Positions 57,478 to 62,823 of a DNA stretch of 62,823 bases are shown piece after piece. Position numbers and translations under genes: made by a program. This DNA is from Clostridiales bacterium UBA1774. GTDB taxonomy: Bacteria; Bacillota; Clostridia; Oscillospirales; Oscillospiraceae. The stretch lies in contig DCGQ01000034.1 of assembly GCA_002314635.1 (NCBI GenBank), forward strand, positions 1-62,823. Reading direction: 5' to 3'. Position 1 is the stretch's first letter, and each line of letters starts with the position of its first letter. Under the pieces are notes generated by a model. The model did no database searches. It had not been told where the DNA came from and saw nothing but the letters and a program-made list of their open reading frames with translations.

Positions 57478-59625
57478 ATGATCATCACCCACAGAGAGTT
57501 TCCCAATGAAAAGACCTACTCCATGGACTACTGCGGCCGGAAGCTGAGCTTCACCGTGGGCAAGTACGCGGAGCTGGCCAATGCCTCCGTCATGACCCGC
57601 TACGGCGATACCACCGTGCTGGTCTGCTGCACCGCCTCCCCCCGTCCCAAGGACGGCGTGGACTACTTCCCCCTGAATGTGGACTTCGAGGAAAAGCTGT
57701 ATGCCGTGGGCCGCATCCCCGGCGGTTTCCTGCGCCGCGAGGGCAAGCCCAGCGAAAAGGGCACCCTTGCTTCCCGTATGATCGACCGTCCCATGCGTCC
57801 CCTGTTCCCCTCCGACCTGCGGAACGACGTGGTTATCTCCTGCCTGGTGCTGTCCATTGACCCGGACTGCTCCCCTGAGATCACCGCCATGCTGGGTGCT
57901 TCCGCTGCTACCGCCATTTCCGATGTGCCCTGGGCAGGCCCCATCGGCGGCGTAGTGCTTGGCTGGGACGGCGAGAAGTACCTCTTCAACCCCACCGCTG
58001 CCGAAAAAGACACCAGCAAGATGACCGTCACCATCGCTGCCACCGCCGGTAAGGTGGTCATGATCGAGGCCGAGGGTCAGGAGATCCCCGAGGATGTGAT
58101 GTTTGACGGCATCATGGCCGCTCATGAGACCATCAAGCCTGCCGTGGCTCTCATCAACCAGATGGTGGAAGAGATCGGCAAGCCCAAGTTCAGCTACGCT
58201 CACACCTCCTTCAATGAAGAACTGTTCGGGAAGATCGTGGAGGAGTATTACGAAAAGACCAAGTACACCATGGACACCGACGACAAGAATGTCCGCGAGG
58301 AGCGCTGGAACAAGGTAGCCGAGGAAGTCTTTGCCGAGTTCGGCGAGGAATACCCGGAGGTCACCGCCCAGTGGGAGGAAATCACCTACCGCATCCAGAA
58401 GAAGGTCGTCAAGGAATGGCTGCTGCAGGGCAAGCGTGTGGACGGCCGCGCCATGAACCAGATCCGTCCGCTGGCCGCTGAGGTGCACCTGATCCCCCGC
58501 GTCCACGGCTCCGGCATGTTCACCCGTGGTCAGACGCAGGTTCTCAGCATTGCCACGCTGGATACGCTGGAGGCTGTCCAGAAGCTGGACACCATCTGGC
58601 CCGAAGAAACCAAGCGCTATATGCACCAGTATAACTTCCCCGGCTACTCCACCGGCGAAGCCAAAGGCTCCCGCAGCTCCTCCCGCCGTGAGATCGGCCA
58701 CGGTGCGCTGGCGGAAAAGGCTCTGCAGGCGGTCATCCCCCCCGTGGAGGAGTTCCCCTACGCCATCCGTGTGGTGTCCGAGGTGCTCAGCTCCAACGGT
58801 TCCACCTCTCAGGGCTCCGTCTGCGGCTCCACGCTGGCACTGATGGACGCCGGTGTGCCGCTGAAGGCTCCCGTTGCCGGTATCTCCTGCGGTCTGATCT
58901 CCGACGGGGACAAGTGGAACACCTTTATTGACATTCAGGGCGTGGAGGACTTCCACGGCGAGATGGACTTCAAGGTTGCCGGTACCAAGGCCGGTATCAC
59001 CGCCATCCAGATGGACCTGAAGAACGACGGTCTGATTCCCGAAGTGATCCGCTCCGCGCTGGACATCACCCGTGAGGCCCGCATCCAGATTCTGGACGAG
59101 ATCATGCTGAAGGCCATTCCCGAGCCTCGCAAGGAGCTGCCCGACAATGTGCCCAAGATGCTGTCCATGAAGATCAATGTGGACAAGATCCGCGAGGTCA
59201 TCGGTTCCGGCGGCAAGACCATTCAGAAGATCGTGGCCGAGTCCGGCGCCAAGGTGGACGTGGAGGAGGACGGCATGGTCTACTTCTCCTCTCTGGACAT
59301 CGAGTGCTGCAAGAAGGCCAAGCAGATGGTGGAATCCATCGTGTTCGTGCCTGAGACCGGCGCTCTGTACTACGGTAAAGTCACCCGCATCATCCCCATC
59401 GGCGCTTTCGTGGAGTTGGTTCCCGGCAAGGACGGCATGGTCCACATCAAGGATCTGGAGTTCAAGCGCACCGAGAAGGTGGAGGACGTGCTGAATGTGG
59501 GCGACATGACCTGGGTCAAGTGTCTGGGCGTGGACGAGCGCGGCCGTCTGAACCTGAGCCGCAAGGAAGCCTATAAGGAGCTGGAGCAGCAGGGTAAGTC
59601 CACCGGCGCTCCCGCCGCTGAATAA
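57478..59625 (+). CDS. pnp: Polyribonucleotide nucleotidyltransferase (PNPase)
   Basis: A 715-residue phosphorolytic 3'-5' exoribonuclease. Two RNase PH cores (the first with RRREGKPSE, the second with RGQTQVLSIATLDT and SSNGSTSQGSVCG), a linking helical domain, a KH domain with VIGSGGKTIQKI near residue 573 and a C-terminal S1 domain (GALYYGKVTRIIPIGAFVEL) are complete. The start is MIITHREFP, with AAAGGAA upstream. It is cotranscribed with rpsO through the intervening hairpins and ends at a strong terminator. Confidence 0.97.
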   Translation: MIITHREFPNEKTYSMDYCGRKLSFTVGKYAELANASVMTRYGDTTVLVCCTASPRPKDGVDYFPLNVDFEEKLYAVGRIPGGFLRREGKPSEKGTLASRMIDRPMRPLFPSDLRNDVVISCLVLSIDPDCSPEITAMLGASAATAISDVPWAGPIGGVVLGWDGEKYLFNPTAAEKDTSKMTVTIAATAGKVVMIEAEGQEIPEDVMFDGIMAAHETIKPAVALINQMVEEIGKPKFSYAHTSFNEELFGKIVEEYYEKTKYTMDTDDKNVREERWNKVAEEVFAEFGEEYPEVTAQWEEITYRIQKKVVKEWLLQGKRVDGRAMNQIRPLAAEVHLIPRVHGSGMFTRGQTQVLSIATLDTLEAVQKLDTIWPEETKRYMHQYNFPGYSTGEAKGSRSSSRREIGHGALAEKALQAVIPPVEEFPYAIRVVSEVLSSNGSTSQGSVCGSTLALMDAGVPLKAPVAGISCGLISDGDKWNTFIDIQGVEDFHGEMDFKVAGTKAGITAIQMDLKNDGLIPEVIRSALDITREARIQILDEIMLKAIPEPRKELPDNVPKMLSMKINVDKIREVIGSGGKTIQKIVAESGAKVDVEEDGMVYFSSLDIECCKKAKQMVESIVFVPETGALYYGKVTRIIPIGAFVELVPGKDGMVHIKDLEFKRTEKVEDVLNVGDMTWVKCLGVDERGRLNLSRKEAYKELEQQGKSTGAPAAE

Positions 59626-59639
59626 GCAAATGTTTTCTT

Positions 59640-59673
59640 CCCCGCGTCCCGAAAGGCGGCGCGGGGATTTTTT
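59640..59673 (+). terminator. pnp terminator
   Basis: CCCCGCG (59640-59646) pairs exactly with CGCGGGG (59660-59666), then ATTTTTT. Confidence 0.88.
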
Positions 59674-59707
59674 CGCAGGTTTTCTCAATGAGTAAATCGG
59701 CAGAGCC

Positions 59708-59736
59708 TTGCACTTTCATTGGATTTATGGTAAGGT
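59708..59736 (+). promoter_or_regulatory. Sigma-A promoter of proA
   Basis: TTGCAC (59708-59713), 17-bp spacer, TAAGGT (59731-59736), 30 bp before the start codon. Confidence 0.7.
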
Positions 59737-59766
59737 AAACCACCCGATGGACGGAGGATCAAAACC

Positions 59767-61014
59767 ATGACAACAAGAGATATTCTGATAAATGCCCGCG
59801 CCGGACGTACCGTGCTGGCGGGTCTGGATACGGAACGGAAAAACCGGGCGGTGCTGGCCATGGCGGACAGCATTGTGGCCGCGGCGGATGCGATTCTCGC
59901 CGCCAATGAGCAGGACTGCCTTGCCGCCGCAGGCAAAATCGGCGAAGTGATGCTGGACCGGCTGCGGCTGGACGAAAAGCGCATTGCCGCCATGGCAGAG
60001 GGAATGCGGCAGGTGGCCGCCCTGCCGGATCCGGTGGGAGCCGTGCTTTCCGAGGAACATCGTCCCAACGGTCTCATCATCCGAAAGACGGCGGTGCCCT
60101 TCGGCGTGGTGGCCATCATCTATGAAAGCCGCCCCAATGTGACCTCGGATGCGGCAGCACTCAGCTTCAAAAGCGGCAATGTGTGCGTGCTTCGCAGCGG
60201 CAAGGAAGCATGGGGCAGCGCCAAGGCCATTGTGGACGCCATGCAGCAGGGTCTGGAATCCGAAGGTCTGCCGAAAACGCTGGTCAATCTGATCGAGGAT
60301 ACCTCCCGGGACAGTGCCGCCCAACTGATGGCCGCTCGGGGTCTGGTGGATCTGCTGATCCCCCGGGGCGGCGCGGGACTGATCCGCGCCTGTGTGGACA
60401 ATGCCGCCGTGCCCTGCATCGAGACCGGCACCGGCATCTGCCATGTATATGTGGACGAGGAAGCCGATCTCCAAAAAGCTGTGAACATCGTCCGCAACGC
60501 GAAAACCAGCCGTCCCTCCGTCTGCAATGCGGAGGAGGTGCTGCTGGTACATGAAGCCGCGGCGGAAGCATTCCTGCCAATGCTGTACAAAGCGCTGGTG
60601 ACGGAACGGGCGGAAAATCCGGTGGAGCTGCGGCTGGACGAGCAGGCAGCGGCGATCATTCCCGGCACTCCTGCCGGGCAGCGGGATTTTGACACCGAGT
60701 TTCTGGACTATGTGCTGGCGGTGAAGGTGGTACCGGACACGGACGCGGCCATTTCCCACATTTCCGCCCATTCCACCGGTCACAGCGATGCGATCCTTAC
60801 GGAAAATGAGGAAACGGCTGCCCGCTTCCTCCGTCTGGTGGATTCCGCGGCGGTGTACTGGAATGCTTCCACCCGTTTCACCGATGGCGGCGAGTTCGGC
60901 CTTGGCTGTGAAATGGGCATCTCCACCCAGAAGCTCCACGCCAGAGGCCCCATGGGTCTCCGGGAGCTGTGCAGCTATAAATATGTGGTCTGCGGAAACG
61001 GTCAGATTCGATAA
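59767..61014 (+). CDS. proA: Gamma-glutamyl phosphate reductase
   Basis: A 415-residue NADPH-dependent enzyme of the aldehyde dehydrogenase superfamily, making glutamate semialdehyde for proline. The catalytic cysteine is C253 (RPSVCNAEE). Other family blocks are PFGVVAIIYESRPNVT, LRSGKEA and the C-terminal FGLGCEMGISTQKLHARGPMG. GGAGG lies before the ATG. It has its own promoter and terminator and is not linked to proB, unlike the usual proBA operon. Confidence 0.96.
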   Translation: MTTRDILINARAGRTVLAGLDTERKNRAVLAMADSIVAAADAILAANEQDCLAAAGKIGEVMLDRLRLDEKRIAAMAEGMRQVAALPDPVGAVLSEEHRPNGLIIRKTAVPFGVVAIIYESRPNVTSDAAALSFKSGNVCVLRSGKEAWGSAKAIVDAMQQGLESEGLPKTLVNLIEDTSRDSAAQLMAARGLVDLLIPRGGAGLIRACVDNAAVPCIETGTGICHVYVDEEADLQKAVNIVRNAKTSRPSVCNAEEVLLVHEAAAEAFLPMLYKALVTERAENPVELRLDEQAAAIIPGTPAGQRDFDTEFLDYVLAVKVVPDTDAAISHISAHSTGHSDAILTENEETAARFLRLVDSAAVYWNASTRFTDGGEFGLGCEMGISTQKLHARGPMGLRELCSYKYVVCGNGQIR

Positions 61015-61020
61015 TCGTTA

Positions 61021-61050
61021 TTCCCCGGAGCGGCGCTCCGGGGAAATTTT
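61021..61050. terminator. proA terminator, shared with tmcAL
   Basis: TTCCCCGGAGC pairs with GCTCCGGGGAA, then five T. It ends at the stop codon of the convergent tmcAL gene and probably serves proA mainly. Confidence 0.87.
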
Positions 61051-62187
61051 TCACGTTTTCAGAAAGAAAGGCGACTGAAATTCCAGCGCGGCGGAGCGCT
61101 GCGCCGGGTCAGAGAATCCCAGCGCATACACGGCGGAGGCCCGCTCCTCCAGCGCGGCGAACCGGTCCGGCTCCCGCTTGGCCGCCCGGGTGATCACCGG
61201 CAGCGAAGGCTTTGCCCCATGCAGCAGCGCAGCACCCCGGTCATTCAGTGCCAGCACCCGCAGCGCGGTGGGCAGACTGCGGTTCATCCCCGCCGGGATC
61301 TCCAGCAGCGCGGCCAGCATCAGCCGCCGCAGCCGGGAGGCGGGGTAGCGCTTCGTGACGCAGGCCCGCAGAACGGCCTCGGCAGTGCCTTCCCGCAGGG
61401 CCGCACGACACAGCCGGTTCCCCAGTCCCTCACCGCCGCCCTCCCGCGCATCCAGCTCCGATGCCTGCATGGTACGCAGCCGGTAAAGCAGCGCATTGTC
61501 CAGCGCGTCCGGCATGACCTCCCTGCCAGCCAGCCGTTCCCGGCAAAACACCTCCGCCGCCGCGGGAGGCAGCGCGTCAAAGAAGTCCGCCTGCTGCCGC
61601 AGCGCCGAGGCAGGCGGCAGCTCCGTCCGCCGGGGCAGCGGACAGGGAATCATTTCGCTGCCCTGCTGCCGCAGCGCCTTCAAATACTCCAGTGCCAGAA
61701 TGTCATTCCGGCGCTGCAGCTCCGGAACCGGCTCACCCAGCAGCGTTTCCAGCGCCAGCTGCCTTGCGGGGGCAAAACCCATGCCCTGCTCCAGATTTCG
61801 GTGCAGCGCATCCTGCCATGCCTCGTCCAGAAGCGCGTCGGTCAGCCGCGCCAGCCGCGCCCCGTCCCCGCATTCGCTGCCGAAGGCCAGCACATCCACG
61901 CAGCCCAGCGCATTCAGAATCGCAGTACCGCCCCGGGCAAAGCCTTCCGCTGAGGAAGCCGCCCAGGGCAGGGGCAGCTCCAGAACCAGATCCGCCCCGC
62001 AGCGCACCGCTGCCTCCGCACGGGCGAATTTCGTGTAGCGGGAAGGCTCTCCCCGCTGGGTAAAGCTGCTGCCCAGCGCCGTCACGATCACCGCGTCTTT
62101 GCCGAAACGCTGCCGCACCATCTCATATTGTGCCAGATGTCCCCGATGGAAGGGATTATATTCCGCAATTATTCCAATGGTTTTCAT
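61051..62187 (-). CDS. tmcAL: tRNA(Met) cytidine acetate ligase
   Basis: A 378-residue TmcAL (YlbM) protein, which acetylates the wobble cytidine of elongator tRNA-Met using acetate and ATP. The nucleotidyltransferase motif GIIAEYNPFHRGH is at the N terminus, and SSFTQRGEPS and ADLVLELP follow. The ATG at 62187 fits this N terminus; upstream in-frame codons lie in the ackA promoter region. Its substrate tRNA-Met(CAT) and ackA, which uses acetate, both appear in this window; ackA is directly divergent. Confidence 0.93.
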   Translation of the reverse strand: MKTIGIIAEYNPFHRGHLAQYEMVRQRFGKDAVIVTALGSSFTQRGEPSRYTKFARAEAAVRCGADLVLELPLPWAASSAEGFARGGTAILNALGCVDVLAFGSECGDGARLARLTDALLDEAWQDALHRNLEQGMGFAPARQLALETLLGEPVPELQRRNDILALEYLKALRQQGSEMIPCPLPRRTELPPASALRQQADFFDALPPAAAEVFCRERLAGREVMPDALDNALLYRLRTMQASELDAREGGGEGLGNRLCRAALREGTAEAVLRACVTKRYPASRLRRLMLAALLEIPAGMNRSLPTALRVLALNDRGAALLHGAKPSLPVITRAAKREPDRFAALEERASAVYALGFSDPAQRSAALEFQSPFFLKT

Positions 62188-62205
62188 AAAAATCACCAAA
62201 ACCCG

Positions 62206-62234
62206 TTGAGAATTCTGAAAAAAAGGGGTATGAT
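62206..62234 (+). promoter_or_regulatory. Sigma-A promoter of ackA
   Basis: TTGAGA (62206-62211), 17-bp spacer, TATGAT (62229-62234), 43 bp before the ackA start. Confidence 0.8.
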
Positions 62235-62276
62235 AGTAGGAAACAGACATATATAGAAAAGGGGTTATTTTATCAT

Positions 62277-62823
62277 ATGAAGATTCTTGTCATTAACGCA
62301 GGCAGCTCCTCTCTGAAGTATCAGCTTCTGGATATGGACAATGAGAGCATCCTCTGCAAGGGCGGCTGCGAGCGTATCGGTATTGAGAAGTCCTTCATCG
62401 AGCATAAGCTGCCCGATGGCCGCAAGACCAAGATTGAGCAGGACATGAAGGATCACGGCGATGCGCTGGAGCTGGTCTTCAAGATGCTGACCGACGCGGA
62501 GTACGGCGTGATCAAGCACATGGACGAGATCGGCGCTGTGGGCCATCGCGTGCTGCACGGCGGCGAGAAGTTCACCAAGTCCATTCTGGTGGACGAGGCG
62601 GTCAAGGCCGGTATCCGGGAAGTCATCCCGCTGGGCCCGCTCCACAATCCTGCCAACCTGAGCGGCATCGAGGCCTGCGAAAAGGCCATGCCCGGCGTGC
62701 CGCAGGTCGCCGTGTTCGATACCTCCTTCCACCAGACCATGCCGAAGAAGGCCTATCTCTACGCGCTGCCCTATGAGTATTACACCGATTATCAGGCTCG
62801 CCGCTATGGCTTCCACGGCACCA
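62277..62823 (+). CDS. ackA: Acetate kinase, N-terminal part
   Basis: The first 182 codons of acetate kinase, which makes ATP and acetate from acetyl phosphate. The start MKILVINAGSSSLKYQL is the family's N-terminal phosphate motif, and VGHRVLHGG and the FDTSFHQTMP stretch follow, ending in YGFHGT at the window edge. The gene is cut by the window end. AAAAGGGG lies 13 nt before the ATG, longer than usual. No pta gene lies upstream. Confidence 0.95.
   Translation, partial: MKILVINAGSSSLKYQLLDMDNESILCKGGCERIGIEKSFIEHKLPDGRKTKIEQDMKDHGDALELVFKMLTDAEYGVIKHMDEIGAVGHRVLHGGEKFTKSILVDEAVKAGIREVIPLGPLHNPANLSGIEACEKAMPGVPQVAVFDTSFHQTMPKKAYLYALPYEYYTDYQARRYGFHGT

Noticed and set aside
57442..59688. A 748-codon frame antisense to pnp
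   Set aside because: Gly/His/Leu-rich shadow of a highly biased gene, with no ribosome site.
1..62823. Prophage, insertion sequence, integrase or toxin-antitoxin genes
   Set aside because: I looked for transposases, integrases, phage structural genes and small paired toxins and saw none; gene content is housekeeping and uniform in base composition apart from 47.1-47.4 kb.

Overview
This window is a chromosomal segment of a GC-rich (by eye about 58-60 %), endospore-forming, low-oxygen Firmicute, most likely an Oscillospirales/Ruminococcaceae-type gut clostridium. The evidence is a PolC-type replicative polymerase, sporulation genes (spmA, spmB, spoVAC, gpr), an AbrB/SpoVT-type regulator, strong AGGAGG ribosome sites, and sigma-A promoters with 17-bp spacers. 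I see no phage, insertion sequence, CRISPR array or rRNA. Nearly all DNA is coding, and genes sit in short operons closed by strong hairpin terminators. Assignments rest on motif and family recognition by eye; no search was run.

Layout. 0-2.1 kb: tRNA-Met/tRNA-Glu operon, DUF2284 protein and an FG-GAP lipoprotein. 2.2-8.6 kb: tldD-tldE, a MATE pump, an AEC permease and a convergent ArsB/NhaD-type permease. 8.7-14.1 kb: a trmL-pgk-tpiA-gpmI-eno operon covering lower glycolysis without gap. 14.3-19.5 kb: tRNA-Arg(CCG), a CDF metal exporter, an erythritol-dehydrogenase-like gene coupled to a GH36 alpha-galactosidase, and a GNAT gene with an operator-like palindrome on its promoter. 19.7-30.2 kb (minus strand): an NhaC-type transporter under a lysine riboswitch, an HtrA protease, polC, a possible 48-codon gene, two linked GTPases (one COG0523 metallochaperone type with a His/Asp/Cys-rich repeat, one fused to a YcgQ/DUF1980-like domain), and spmAB. 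30.3-38.4 kb: AbrB-like regulator, DUF4097 lipoprotein, CoA-disulfide reductase-rhodanese fusion, proC, murI-DUF1934-(ArgRS-like protein without catalytic domain), and a lone spoVAC. 38.5-47.1 kb (minus): GGDEF protein, methyltransferase, TrkA, trypsin-like lipoprotein, ComM/YifB and an orphan sugar-type binding lipoprotein. 47.3-62.8 kb: galK-ruvX, gpr, rpsT-proB, a ymdB-SbcD-like-SbcC-like-pepF operon, rpsO-pnp, proA, tmcAL and the start of ackA.

How the genes fit together. Central metabolism (lower glycolysis, acetate kinase, galactokinase plus alpha-galactosidase) suggests a sugar fermenter able to use alpha-galactosides. Proline synthesis is complete (proB, proA, proC) but split over three loci. 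Sporulation genes are scattered singly or in pairs.

The most unusual items are: (1) a 251-residue protein joining the N-terminal and DALR anticodon-binding domains of arginyl-tRNA synthetase with no catalytic core, placed beside a DUF1934/YwiB gene as argS is in Bacillus; (2) the GTPase fused to a YcgQ-like domain, paired with the metal-binding-repeat COG0523 GTPase; (3) two terminator-like hairpins with the same loop sequence that end five or fewer bases before a start codon and bury its ribosome site, one of them before spoVAC; and (4) the GNAT gene's palindrome-covered promoter and folded leader.
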